DNA of 64,000 bases from NCBI GenBank assembly GCA_035772735.1, contig JASDFA010000004.1, forward strand, positions 20,859,501 to 20,923,500. The letters run 5' to 3'. Below the pieces are notes generated by a model. That model saw nothing but the letters and a program-made list of their open reading frames with translations. It searched no databases and was not told where the DNA came from. Made by a program: the position numbers and the translations under genes. Shown here piece after piece: positions 1 to 11,639 of this stretch. Source of the DNA: Datura wrightii (taxonomy: Eukaryota; Streptophyta; Magnoliopsida; Solanales; Solanaceae). The stretch's first letter is position 1. Every line of letters starts with the position of its first letter.

Positions 1-1523
1 TAAAATCAAGAGACATTCAAAAGCTCTCGCTTCAGTTCGTAGGTACTTGAATTTTTTAGAGCTTTTTGGAATTTAGTTGCTTTGAATTTTCTAGTATATT
101 TCTATTATTTTTCAGAATATTTATACACGTTTGTCCATATAGGCCCTAAAGTTAAGGGGTGTTATTGCGTATAAATGAGGAATTGAAGCGGTAATTTCGA
201 TTTTCATCAAACAATGAATATGTAAACTCCTCCGTGATGACTTCCTTCTTTTGTAGTTCGCCTAACAAAATAACCAATCGAATTGTTGCTAAACTCCATG
301 ATCCATTTCAGAAAATGAATATGATCTTAATTTGTTCGGTGAGTGCTCTGTTTAGTATAATGACCGATGAAATCAGATTGATAATCCTATGACTGGTGAT
401 TTTCACTTTGATGATCTATCTTCATTTTGAAAATATGATGTTTTGTGATGGAGTTCCATATGTTGGTATCCTGTGGAGAAAATGGAAAACAACAAAATAT
501 TATGTAGTGTTTATTTTGCTCTACAGAACATACTGATGGGGTATTTTTAACTTTCATTCATCTCACTATTTCTTGCGTAGATAGAGGAATATTGTTGTTA
601 ATCCAATGTGAAATTTTCCTAAAAAACTGACTCTTTAAACTCTGCATTCCAAGGTGTTAAAATATTTACTTACCTTAAAATAAAATTTCTATCTTAAATA
701 TTACATTAAATGCTATAACAAAAAAGATGACAGAATCTATGATCAATTTCAAAGACAATATGGTGGAACTAGACAGGTAAGCATCTCACTTGCTCAAAGC
801 TTTCAGAAAAATTATGCATAGCATCTAGATTATCCATATTTTGGGAGCCATTAGATTTACATCTACTGCTTGTTAACTATTAAAGAAACAAAATACCATG
901 AAGAGATAAATATCAGTTTTTCAAAATAGGAAAGCAACATCTATATTTATGATTTAGATATTCTATTCATCAAGCATTATGACAAGTCACGAGTGATTGA
1001 GATACAATATGATATACATATTCCTCACTTATTAGTTTGATGTATAGTTGCAGAAGTTTTATAAAGAACACAAAAACAATCAGAGGCTAAGATATCGAAA
1101 AATCTAAATGAAGATCAAAGGTTGCTGAATGAGTGTGTGGAGTTCAATCACTTTATGTTTTGCGAGACAATAAAATGTTAGGAACCCAAAATACTTTTAG
1201 AAGTTGCAAGCTTATAAGCTGAAAGGTCACAAGTTGTACAAAAAAAAAAAATTAACTCAGTTCAATCTTGCATTTTAATGCATTAGAGCTTTAATTTATT
1301 TATTTGTAACATTTTATTGTTGTGTTATTTGTTGTCTTGGATTTCTCACTGTGCTTTTTGTTTTTGCTCTTTGGAGAAGAAATATAACTAAATTAACTTC
1401 CTCCATAGCAAGAAAAATAATTCACCATATATAGAGCTGAAGGCTCGTTCACATTACTTTAAACAATGTTGGTTTTGAATTATAAAGTTTAGTTCCTTAC
1501 TGAAATTTACATAGTATAAAGTG
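1..1523. other. AT-rich sequence without a recognisable gene
   Basis: I see no supportable coding region, RNA gene or transposon ORF here. Both strands carry frequent stops. The stretch is probably the body of the Helitron-like element whose 3' end lies near 1838, but I could not locate a convincing 5' TC terminus. Confidence 0.5.
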
Positions 1524-1658
1524 TTCATGTGTTGTGAGTATTTAATCAACTTGATAGTATTACTTGGTTGATGTGTTGTGAATACTTGATTGACTTTATA
1601 GTGTTACTTCCGTTCATATGTTGTGAATATTTGATAAATTTGGCAGTAGTATTACTTA
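1524..1658. repeat. Three tandem copies of a ~45-bp unit
   Basis: Three imperfect head-to-tail copies begin near 1524, 1567 and 1613. Each starts with a form of TCATGTGTTGTGAATA and ends with a form of GTATTACTT. The copies differ at several positions, so the array is not recent. No coding role is visible. Confidence 0.7.
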
Positions 1659-1806
1659 TGATTGAAACAAGTATATTGAATCTTTTTGGTGATCTTGAAG
1701 ACATACAAAAAACACAAACAATTATATTAGTCATATGATATTAAAAGTAAATAGTAAACACATCTTACATTTTACTGGTTTGTGCAATTTCATATGTTGA
1801 CTAAAC

Positions 1807-1838
1807 GCCCGCACTCAGCACGGGCACGGGCCATCTAG
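1807..1838 (+). mobile_element. Putative Helitron 3' terminus
   Basis: A short GC-rich hairpin (GCCCG at 1807-1811 paired with CGGGC at 1821-1825) is followed 9 bases later by CTAG at 1835-1838 and then T. A hairpin about 10 bases before a terminal CTRR, with T next to it, is the known 3' end of plant Helitrons. The hairpin stands out from its AT-rich surroundings. No Rep/helicase ORF is seen, so this would be a non-autonomous copy. The 5' end is unresolved. Confidence 0.5.
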
Positions 1839-2527
1839 TATTCAATACACTTACAAGTGGAGTGCGGCTGATGTGAGCTGCCCACACCTAAAAAAGAAGT
1901 TGCAAATTACAGTTGTTACAACAGTTGCAGTAACTGTGTCAGTTGTTGCAGCTTCTTTATTAGTTGTTATGAAAAATTCAAAAGTTTTTTATGTAACAAC
2001 TTCCCCAGTTATTGCAACAATGGTATCTGCTACTAAAACTGTTTGAAAAATAGTAGCTTTACCTAAATGAATAATTGACAAAACATAATATTGTTCACTT
2101 ATCAAATGATTGGAAATCACATCTAAAATAATTCCCAATGCTATATGAACAAAATCTAATACAAAAAATGCATAAATCGGATGATTTCCTTTTAAATGAA
2201 GAAAAAGAATATGGAATAAGAAAAATCATGTAGTTGCATTGCAGGTGGTGAAGAAGACGAGCAACAAGCATGAAAAATAGCTTAATCGTGTATTTTTGGA
2301 GGATCCGACTCGAGTGCTGCATCAGTTTTGAAGAGTCCGAGCAACATAGGTGGTAGCAGCAAAAATGAAGAAAAAATTGCAAAAAGAAAAAGGAGAAGAG
2401 GCTAGGTTTAATAGAGTGTGAGAATTTTTTTTTTGGTATTTTTCAAAAGTTTAACAAATTTTAAATATTATACTTTTGCACCCATTTAGCTTAATCATCA
2501 TTTAAGTGAGACTTTAATGGTTAAAGT
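1839..2527. other. Intergenic sequence, nothing recognised
   Basis: No gene is supported. A minus-strand frame of about 95 codons near 2095-2382 has no recognisable motif and compositionally looks like chance. The region ends where homology with the phosphate-transporter duplication starts. Confidence 0.5.
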
Positions 2528-2981
2528 TATCACCTTTTTTAATTTCAAGACTTGTTTGATGCTTTTTGTCATTAGTTTTTATGAGAGATAGGATTTAGGG
2601 CATATCAATTATATCTCCCAATGCCCCTTGATGTTTGCCTGGCCGACAAAAAAGGTTCATCATAAATGCTCCCAAAAGTACTTTAATGTAAAACTAATAT
2701 TTCAGTGAGTCTCTTTAATCACATATCACAATATTTTTTATCAGGACAAATCACAATATACAAAAGTAAAACAGGAGTAAGAATAATTCATGAAAAGCAT
2801 GCCAAAACAGTAAGAATTCAACTCTATTCTGTGGCTTTTTTCCAAGTATGACTTAGACATCACTGACTGTCTCTTCCTTTTTCTTTTCTGTGGGTTATGA
2901 TTTGTGTTGTTGATTATTCCTCTATTTAAGATACCTTATTAATTCAGTTTGAAGATCAATACAAAAATATATTAGTATTTC

Positions 2982-2986
<5 letters not shown>

Positions 2987-3034
<48 letters not shown>
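2987..3034. repeat. (TA)24 microsatellite
   Basis: Perfect TA dinucleotide run in the 3' flank of the left transporter copy. The matching site in the right arm near 18220 has no long run and the third copy near 23960 has a short one, so the array expanded after the duplication. Confidence 0.95.
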
Positions 3035-3036
<2 letters not shown>

Positions 3037-4384
3037 CAGGACACTTATAAGAAAAAAATATTTTACTTAATTAAAGTCACTCTTGAAGAAAATCCTAGAT
3101 GTGTCACCGTTTCACGATAAGTACCTACTGACTGATCTTGAGAAGGGAACAATTAGCATTCGTGTGTTTGCACCAACTCCTTCAATCTTCTCTAGCTTTG
3201 AACAATTATCATATTCTAGATTTTATTTATCAAATGCCTACACCGATGGAGATTGAGTCTTACACTAATATTAGAAACTTCAATACTTCATTCAATATAC
3301 TCCAATTTTGGAGTACATAATGACACAAAACATAGTACACATATAACATATGAAACTCTAAATTGCTTCAATGACATAGATACTTCAAACAGAGAATCTC
3401 TACAACTAATAGCTATTACTAAAGAAACTATAGTTGAAAGAACATAGGCATTATTATCCTTGTTGGAACCTTTGCATAACATATAAGGGATAAAAAGGAA
3501 AGAAATGAAATGAGTAACTAATTTTACACAGGAACTGTTTTATTGTCGGATGAATGATTCTCCACTTCTGCTCCTGCCTCAGCTTAATAAACATTTTCCA
3601 TTGACATCTCTTCCAGAGACTTCGCCTTGGATTCTGGAACCAAGAAAGTGAAAAATGTTCCCAGAAGATTGACTACACCAAGAACAATGAGTGAATTCCT
3701 CACCCCAATTCCAGTCGAATACCCTCCATCAGCCTTGGTCTTTTCTTGTGGCTGAGCCAAATACAAGAACCCAAATGCACCCACCATTGCCCCTAATTTC
3801 CCATATGCAGCTGATATTCCATGGCAAGTCGAGCGCAATCTAGCTGGGAAAATCTCAGCTGGCATGACAAATGTGGTGGCGTTGGGTCCAAAGTTGGCAA
3901 AGAAGAAGGTCAATGAATACAGGACCACGAACCCAATATGGTTGCCAGGGTGTGTCCAGTGGCTGTAAGGAATGGCTAGAGAAAACATGAACACTTTCAT
4001 CATTAAGAAACAAAGCAATTGAATGGTAAACCTGCCAATCCTGTCAATGAGGAACACTGTGAACCAGTAACCAGGCACGGTACTGCAGAGGGCGATAAGA
4101 GTTTGCTCTCGTGCAATTTTATAAACCACTTCAATTGCATTCATAGTCTTGGCAGCAGGAATCCATCCAATGACACTGAAGATGTCCTTTTGGAACAAAT
4201 TTTGGCTATAGTATGCAATGTCAAGAAGAAACCACGTGCTTGTTGTGCCAAGCAAGTGAAGTCCATGCTAACTAACAAATTGTTTCGTGAACAAGCCAAA
4301 TTCATTGCTGGAGTTTACAGCAAAAACTGCAGGCTCGTTTTGCTCTTTCCCAATGTCAACCTGCATAACCCTTTCCATATCTAC

Positions 4385-6410
4385 TGTCACACCCCTCTTT
4401 GGAGGGTATGACTGGCACCTGGTGCCCTACTAGGACCTGAACTGCTAGAATACTGAGCCTGAGCACATCTGGTGCCTGGCTGGCTCTAACTCAGATTCAG
4501 GAAAATAACGGACTATATAACGGCTGTAAATACAGCCTCCGGCCGACTAGGCCTATAGCCACCTGTACCTGTACTAACAGCTAACCAGAAACATATCAAT
4601 ATAGGGGAGCCTATGCGGGCCGACAAGGCCACCATGCTGTCAAGTTATCTGTAACTCAACAATGAAATACTGGAAAGCTACGTGACCGGCAAGGTCACCA
4701 CTACTGTCAAGCTATGGCCCCACACGGCCAACATAGAAGAAATAGAAGTACTAACAGCTATACAACTGCACGACCTCACACGACCGGCTCATCTGACCAC
4801 AGGGAAATATATACAGACTGCAAGCCTCTAAGAATACTGATAAGATGGTCGGGACAGGGCCCCGGCCTACCCATGCTGTACAACAAAGAAAAGGGATAAA
4901 CCTCTAGCTATCTAGCTCCGGATGACTGGGGCTGACCAAGGCACAATATGGGGAAAACTGGCATCCCATCTTCGTCCCCTGTGGGACGGCATGCCACTCC
5001 GTAGAGCGAGGTATCCTCGTCCTCTGGCGGACGAGTCGATACAGCTATTAACCCTGGGGCGGTCATGGATGCTAGGTAATCCAACCCCAAAACAATACAA
5101 CGGTCTCAACTAGTAATACTATCTGCATATCCCACATAGTGAAGCTAATAGTAGTAAAGTATCCGTACATACTGTGTGCTGAACTAGTAATGGTAATGTG
5201 TATGTACTTAATACATGCTGAGACTGATAATAGTATATATGTATAAATATAATCTTCTGCCATACTGTGCTGAGTCTAACGCTGAACAAGATATAGTTTT
5301 TCTGCTGAAAACCATGTTGTATACTGAGTTTCTATAGTAACATGATTTACTATTTCTAACATGCTTCCTAAACTTCATTTTAACCTATCATTCTACTTCT
5401 GAGGTTCCTTACAGATATTACATTGTTTGACTGGGTTTCAACTGAATACGATAATATCCTAACATTCTGTACTACATCACATACTGAACATGCTGTGCAG
5501 TTCCTAGCACTTGTATTAGAATCTATATCGTGCTAGCAAGTTTCGCGCTAATTATAACATGATGCTTCTAATATCGTACCAACATTCGTAATAAACACAA
5601 CACATGACTTTTCATCATTCTACTGGCCTTTAAATTACTTTACTATACCGAGATTTACTAACTTGCCGAGGAAACTAGCTTTACATACCTTCACTTCTGA
5701 TTTCCCGACTAACTGACGTAGCTTGGTCAGTATTTCAGCTATTCTTCCCAACTGCATTCATATACATATCAATCAGTACTAAATACAACTTTATTCTGAA
5801 GGACGACATTACTTTCGATATAATTATAGCCTAAACTTAGGCCTATCGAAAGACGGTCGAAAACTTGCTATTTTCCAGAAGTCCAGAAGAGAGAAGTACT
5901 CACTTTACAGCTAGGAACACATAGACACTAGTTTGGAGCAATTCCACTTACCTTAGTCCGGTAGCTCGACGATTCGTCGGCCGTATTTCCTGAAACTAAA
6001 TCCGTAGGAATGCTCTCTGCTGCTAAATACTTCGGTATCTGAGGTTAATTTGGGTTTGGACTACGTTTGGCAGCGTAATCGAACGATTATATGTTAACCT
6101 CCTTCGTCCCTCTCTGTTTTCCTACGTTCTCTGGAAATTTTTAATGAGTTAAATGAAATCAAACCGAAGTGGGGCTTTATATACTTGAGCCTGGATAGGG
6201 CCAACGTGTCACGGAGCCAACGCGGAGGCTCCACCTCCGTGACACGTTGCCATCGCGGAGGGGCTCTGCCTCGGCTCCTTCCGCGATGGTTCGACAGGCT
6301 ATCCGTCTGATCCTTTCCCGGGCCTTTCTCTAGCACGTATGGCTTTTAAATATGCCTAATCACCGTGTGAATAGGCCATCTAGGTGTCGGAAATCTTATG
6401 GGGTATAACA
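4385..6410 (-). mobile_element. Solo LTR of a Tekay-type Ty3/gypsy element inside PHT1
   Basis: On the minus strand it starts TGTTATACCCC and ends GGGTGTGACA, so it has canonical TG...CA ends. It is flanked by the 5-bp duplication TCTAC (4380-4384 and 6411-6415). No internal domain remains, as expected after recombination between two LTRs. It resembles the LTR at 21969-23940 and, more distantly, the LTRs at 46483-49016 and 54253-55636. A TATA box (TATATAAA, minus strand, 6176-6183) sits just downstream of a palindromic cassette (6203-6289). A strong splice-donor-like AAG/GTAAGT lies further downstream near 5950. Small ORFs within it (for example 4908-5109) are chance. Confidence 0.93.
6203..6289 (-). 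promoter_or_regulatory. Palindromic GTGTCACGGAG cassette in solo LTR
   Basis: Two back-to-back inverted repeats. AACGTGTCACGGAG (6203-6216) pairs perfectly with CTCCGTGACACGTT (6235-6248). CCATCGCGGA (6250-6259) pairs with TCCGCGATGG (6280-6289). In the LTR sense direction (minus strand) the block lies about 20 bases upstream of the TATA box. The role is inferred from position only. Confidence 0.75.
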
Positions 6411-7173
6411 TCTACAGTGGCCTGCTGAATATTCTTGGCTATAAGAGCAGTGTAACGAGCAGTTTCAGGCATCTTCATCCTCCAGTAGTAAGTGAGAATT
6501 GCGGGAAGTGCCCCGACCATCAATATTATCCTCCACACATAATCTTCTTGAGGAACCGTTGAACCAAGTGCATCCACTTCATATGTTGGTGCGTTGAAAC
6601 TAGCCTGAAATGCAGCAAAGATAATGATGGTAAAAATGCCACCTGCCAGGATCCGAAATCCTTGCATAGAGAAAAGAGCGGCAATGAAGGCACCCCTAGT
6701 CTTTTTCTTGGTGTATTCAGACATAATGGTAGCATAAAGTGGGTAGTCACCACCAATTCCAAAACCAAGCCAGAAGCGAAAGAAGCAGAGAGTGGCCAAA
6801 ACAATCTTAGGCTCCCTGCCAAAAGAAAGGCCAGAGGCAATGGAACAAAGACACATGAGCATGAGGGTCATGCCATAGATTTTCTTCCTGCCCATTTTGT
6901 CACCAAGCCAGCCAAAGAAGAGTTGCCCCGCAAGGGTACCACAGAAGGCAACACCATTGACAGCAGCCGAGACATTGGGAGGTAGTGAACCAGGCTTCGG
7001 AGAGCCATCAACATGGTAGTAAATGTGGCCAAGCAACTTAGTGACTAGAGAGATGCAGAATAGATCGTAGGCATCAGTGAAAAATCTCATCCAGCGATTA
7101 TGATTGTTGTAAAGTGATACCATTGTGTTTTAGCCGAATCAAGGGCATCCAAAACCTTCATATCCTCCGCCAT

Positions 7174-8350
7174 TTCCTACTTCTTCTCTTCCTTCACTGA
7201 CCCCGCTTCTACAATAAGTTATATGTGCATCAAAACAAATATATGTAGCATATAAGCTATCCAATTTTTAATCGACACACTAATGAAATTTTGTAGACTT
7301 TCTCTGCCAAATAAGCAGCATTTGCAATTAAAAACAGCTAACACATATTGTAACAAAAAAAAAAAGGAATTGTTTACTCTAATTAAAGGGATAATCAAAA
7401 AAAAAACTAGCAAAAAAAGAGGCAAACTATATGACCATGCATATTGAGAAGAAATTCAATAGAATCTTGCCCAAAATTATAACAAACAGAAGGTCCATTT
7501 AGGTGAGGCCATGTTACATCATTTAATTTCAATATAAAATATGAAATGTGAATGTAGTATGGGTGCATAAAAATATAGCATTCCTAACCAGTTCAAGTTT
7601 GATTTAGCATATTTTAACATGTCAAAATTCAATTGAGCGAAAAGATAAATAAACAAATTGGAAAGCTTCATTCACACCCATGATGCTGCCAAAATCATAA
7701 AATTTTGAGCTCCCTCGGCCACCCTCCAAAAACATTGATCGGTCCTTAGTAAAACAATTAAGGTGATTCCCAAATGAAAAAAAATCATATTTTCCTAGAT
7801 GACATTAAGGAATCATACACTACTATTGATAATTCAAGAATCATGGGACGTTTATAATCTTGATGTACACACATGACTCAAATGCATATATATATATATA
7901 TATATATACATATATATATGTATATCATGTTTCACAATGGAAAAAAGAAGTGTGATAGAGAGGGAGGAACCTGCTCTTGCTGCAAATAGATGTGAGAAAG
8001 AGAGACTATAATAATAATTAATTAGAGAAGACAGAAAGGGCTTAAAATGGGATTAAGAGTGGTCTAATGAGTATAATATTTATATGCAACTATCTGGGGA
8101 GATCTTCATTGGTATATTCCTTCCCCACTTTTAGGACTCTTCTTCGTTTCCTCCTAAATATACTATCCATCCATTAGATTTTTTCTTTTACACCTCCAAA
8201 TCGGAATAGGTTAGAGATAAATTTTTAAAATTTATCTTGATAAATTAAACTTTAATTTTTTATCATAAAAATTCAATTTTATGAGCTCCATTTTTAAAGA
8301 TAGATTTTAAAGTTTTACCTTTAAATATTTATTTAATAATAAAAATTTAA
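7174..8350 (-). promoter_or_regulatory. Promoter and leader of left PHT1 copy
   Basis: Conserved with the right arm. A TATA box (TATAAATA, minus strand, 8077-8084) lies about 900 bases before the ATG. About 27 bases further upstream is GTATATTC (8112-8119), which fits GNATATNC, the P1BS site bound by PHR-type phosphate-starvation factors. A pyrimidine-rich CT stretch follows the TATA box, and an AT dinucleotide run lies at about 7886-7925. The long TATA-to-ATG distance suggests a leader intron, which cannot be proven here. Confidence 0.5.
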
Positions 8351-8810
8351 CTTTTAAATATTTTAAATTTTCCAAAATTATATCAAATCACTTTTTGAAT
8401 TTTTAAAATTTTCATTCATAAAATTTCATGTTTTTTCCTATAATATATTTAAAAATAGTTTTTAATATTAAAAAATTAAAACTTCAAAAAGTCAAAATTT
8501 TAATAAATATATCATGTGTTCCTTTGCCAAACCACATTGGTCAATCTGACACAATTCGATTGATATAAGTCCTTCAAACTCGATTTTAACTGTCATATTC
8601 CAAATCTCATTTAAAATACCCTTTAGCCCTTATTTGGGAATTCCATCCAAATGAGGGGTATTTTTGAATACATTAATAATGACAGGGGTATATTTTTCCC
8701 TATAGTATGACGGAGGATAAAATTAGCTATTCAACTAAAGCAGAGGGTAAATTTGACCATTTCCCCTATAATTAAGGATTAAGATGACTCCATTAACAAA
8801 GTATAAAGTA
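8351..8810. other. AT-rich spacer, nothing recognised
   Basis: Runs of A and T with many stops on both strands. No gene or transposon terminus is visible. Confidence 0.5.
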
Positions 8811-9515
8811 AGAAAATTCAATAGAGGATCTAGTTTCAGTCTATGGAAGATTAGAATGAGATCGTCCCTGGTGTTACAAGGGTTATGGAAGGCGATTGAT
8901 GAGGTTTTTCCTAAAAAGATGAATAGTCAAAGAGGGTAGACCTGAAAGAGAGGGCTTTGAGTGCGATTTTTATGAGCGTTACAAATAATGTTCTTTGGGA
9001 ATTTGCTGGAGGAAAATTTGCAGCAATAGCATGAATGAAGTTGGAAGATCTGTATTCTAAGAAATCGCTGACAAACCCCCTCTATCTGAAAAAGAGGTTG
9101 TACAATCTTCATATGAACGAAGATACATTGGTTAAAACTCACCTTGATGAGTTTAATTCAATTATAATAGATTTGATGAACGTAGATATCAAAATTGAGA
9201 GTGAGGATCATGCCTTGATTGTGTTATGTTCTTTATCATCGTCTTACGATACTTTTATTGATACATTGCTATATGGAAAAGACAATATTTCACAAGATGG
9301 TGTTAGTAATACGTGAAAATCTAAAGAGTTGAAAAAGAGTTTTCCATAGAGCCTAACTGAGGGTGAGGGTCTTGTGAGTAGGGGAAGAACACAACAAAAA
9401 GACTTTAATAGAAAAAGGTCTAATGTCAAATCCAAGTTTAGAGCAAGGAAGCATAACTGCTATAAGTGCAGGGAGCAGGGACACTAGATAAGAGATTGTC
9501 CTAAGTTTAAGTAGA
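8811..9515 (+). pseudogene. Ty1/copia gag fragment
   Basis: A decayed copia Gag. It has the N-terminal segment FSLWKIRMRSSLVLQGLW, then after stops a 93-codon open stretch (9035-9316) with KLEDLYSKKSLTNPLYLKKR and LDEFNSIIIDL. It ends in a zinc knuckle CYKCREQGH...IRDC (about 9457-9501) interrupted by a stop. Capsid and nucleocapsid domains of this kind package the retrotransposon RNA. No LTR or pol adjoins it directly: Mutator-like elements follow at about 9570. It might be the front part of the same old element as the integrase fragment at 12979-13680, which has the same orientation. Confidence 0.85.
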
Positions 9516-9569
9516 AAAGAGGGAAGCAGAAAGTTGATTACTGTACTAATATTAAGAGAGAGAGAGAGA

Positions 9570-11639
9570 GAGAGAATACATTAAAAAATATCCCTGAATT
9601 AAGACCTTAATTTTAAGAAAACACTTAATTTTTGCGGGGTCCTATTACCCCCTAAATAATTTTGAACTTATATTATTACCTACTTTTCTTTACCAATCTC
9701 AATTTTAAAAAGAAGGTGTAAGTCGCACCTCAATGCTTGCTTGTCACGTGTTATTTAACTAAAAATTATATCTTTTTTCTCTTTCTTATTTTTAACTTAC
9801 CATAAATAATTTTTCCACCCCCACCCAACGCTTATTCTTCTTTCCCAGCTACCCCCCTCCCTCCCCACTTCTTCTTTCTCGGGCTAATGTCCCATCCCGC
9901 ACTTCTTTTTCTTCCCCAACTAACCCCCACCCTCGCACATCTTTTCTTACCTAATCAATCCCCACCCCCCACCCCCACTTTTTCTTCTTCCCCAGCTAAC
10001 TCCTCCTTCCCGATTTTTAAATTTTTTTTCTCCTTCTTCATTTGTGATTTTTTTCTGAGCAAATTTAAAACTTGGGGATATCATTAATAAGTTTCTTCTG
10101 TTTATATAACTTCAAGAGAAAATAGCCAAATGCCCCTCCCCAACCTGTTACTCAATTTCCAACTACACACCTATACTTCACGGGGGTCCTATTACCCTTT
10201 CCCCTCCCCCGAACCTTTTATTTTTGATTTTACGAAGCCCTTAAATGTTGACCTGTCATCCTTAACCAGATATATACACAAGTGTATATACGCACGGGCC
10301 CCACTCTCTTAACTTTTATTTTCCCTCTTATTTTTTATCTAGTCGATCTTGACCCCTTAAATTAACCAAACTTCTTAACCCCTAATTCAAACATAACCCA
10401 ACTTCTTTTATTCTCTCCTCTTTTATCCTTAATCTTCTTCATTATTTTGAGATTCTGTATGCATTTTTTACAAGTGAAATTTATTTGGAAGTCTATTTAC
10501 TATCTATTTTCCTATTTCTCTAAGTAAAGGTTATTTCTTTAACATTTAATTTGAGTTTGTATTTGATTAGGATTAGGGTTTTCTTGGGTTAGCGTTAATC
10601 CGAAAAATGAAGAACAAAAATGTGTTTCTTGAGTTGGATCTGCTTCTTCCATACAACGTTTATTCAAGTATGCATTTTCCATTACTAACCCTAACGGAGC
10701 AAAAAGCAAGAAATTGGAAAAAAAATTTCGAACACAAAATCTGAATTTGGAGAAGATTACGAACCCTAAAGCTTTAATCTTTAAAATGGAATTACAGTTA
10801 AAAACTTCAAAGAGGAAGAAAATGGCAGAAAAGAGGAAGAAGATGGAAGATTATTTGGGAGAAAAAATGACTGAGAAATAGGTAACTTCATAAGAATTGG
10901 AAGTTACTTTTGGGGGGCCTTAGTTATAGGCTTATTTGGTCTTACACATGGATTTTTATCAGGAGATGGAGTGTTTGAGCTTAGTTCTTACGCGCCTAGA
11001 GGAGGTGTTTTCACCTTCTATGATTGGTCAGCGTTTAAGGGCTCCGTAATATCGAAAATAAAAGGTTCAGCGGGTAATAGGACCCCCGTGAAGTATAGGT
11101 GTGTAGTTGGAAATCGAGTAATAGGTTGGGGGGGGGGGGCATTTGGCTATTTTCTCTAACTTCAACCTAATTAAAAATGAAAGCTTTAAAAAAATATTAA
11201 TATTTTTGATTTACAAAGTGTTGGGTTGGTCAAAATAAGAAAAAAATTAAGTCTATCTCCATTGATCTTAAATTTAATAATTTTGTAAAACTATTCGAAT
11301 GTAAGAAAATATTTTGAATTAGAAGAAAAAAATTAAACGATAGTAGTAAAAGAAAGTGGATAGAATTGTGGCAAAAATGGTGGAAGAAAGAAAAGAAAAA
11401 CAGAATTAAAATAATAAGAATAATTGAAAAATACATTTTATAAAGAAAAATTTATATAAATAAAAAATTAAATTATTTTTCGGGGTCTTTCATGCTCTTT
11501 AAGAGAGTGTATGCACTCTCCATGCAAGCAGGTATTAATATCCGTTCAAAATTACATAAGGGGGTAATAGGAACCCTGCAAAATTTAAGTGTCTTCTTAT
11601 AATTAAGGTCTTAGTTGACGGAGTTTTATGTATTCTCTC
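9570..11639. mobile_element. Outer Mutator-like non-autonomous element with ~95-bp terminal inverted repeats
   Basis: The left end (9570 onward: GAGAGAATACATTAAAAAAT, then TAAGACCTTAATTTTAAG, then GGGGTCCTATTACCCCC) matches the reverse complement of the right end (to 11639) over roughly 95 bases with a few mismatches and small gaps. A second element with its own inverted repeats is nested inside. A GA dinucleotide run next to the left end blurs the boundary, and I could not define a target duplication. No transposase ORF is seen. Superfamily is inferred from the long inverted repeats and resemblance to the inner element. Confidence 0.6.
10116..11156. mobile_element. Inner Mutator-like element with long terminal inverted repeats
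   Basis: Starts GAGAAAATAGCCAAATGCCC and ends with its reverse complement. The inverted repeats extend about 150 bases, including CACGGGGGTCCTATTACCC and AACTACACACCTATACTTCA. Flanking copies of TAACTTCAA (10107-10115 and 11157-11165) form a 9-bp target duplication, the usual size for Mutator-like elements. About 1 kb long with no transposase, so non-autonomous. A run of about 12 G in the right repeat corresponds to a shorter broken C run on the left. Short ORFs here are chance. Confidence 0.8.

Larger units (their letters stand above)
3524..7173 (-). pseudogene. PHT1-type phosphate:proton symporter, left copy, multiply disrupted
   Basis: Encodes pieces of a high-affinity plasma-membrane phosphate transporter (PHT1, major facilitator superfamily, 12 membrane segments). 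Family landmarks are visible: FFTDAYDLFCISL, the GGDYPLYATIMSE signature, TWFLLDIAYYSQNLF and NFGPNATTFVMPAEIFP. The ancestral ATG is at 7173-7171 (MAEDMKVLDALDSAKTQ). A 1-nt deletion after the AIIIAG-like segment (about codon 28; compare GGCATGGGA in the right copy with GGATGAGA here) shifts the frame. A solo LTR at 4385-6410 splits the frame in the central loop. Just past it, CGG of the right copy is TAG. A further TTA-to-TAA change removes about 20 C-terminal residues; the ancestral stop would lie at 3524-3526. Conserved core residues, including the Asp in the TWFLLD motif, are otherwise kept, so loss was probably recent. No full transporter can be made. Family assignment is firm; the orthologue is not determined. 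Confidence 0.93.
2528..8350 (-). repeat. Left arm of PHT1 inverted segmental duplication
   Basis: Read on the minus strand, this block matches 15020-18703. It carries promoter, leader, PHT1 reading frame and about 1 kb of 3' flank in the same order. It is longer than its partner mainly because of a solo LTR at 4385-6410. Clear landmarks shared with the other arm include the TATA region (8077-8084), the region of the start codon (7173) and the 3' flank at 2600-3480. Homology stops abruptly at about 2528, within a few tens of bases of where the separate copy at 12979-14473 stops. The inner boundary near 8350 is vague because the sequence becomes very AT-rich. Confidence 0.9.

Noticed and set aside
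2095..2382. 95-codon minus-strand ORF as a possible small host gene
   Set aside because: Cys/Phe-rich low-information translation, no recognisable motif, no conserved counterpart in the duplicated regions.
4908..5113. Three overlapping ORFs of about 60 codons on both strands
   Set aside because: They lie in the non-coding solo LTR and similar ones occur in the related LTR near 22997-23327. They reflect the GC-rich, stop-poor local sequence, not genes.
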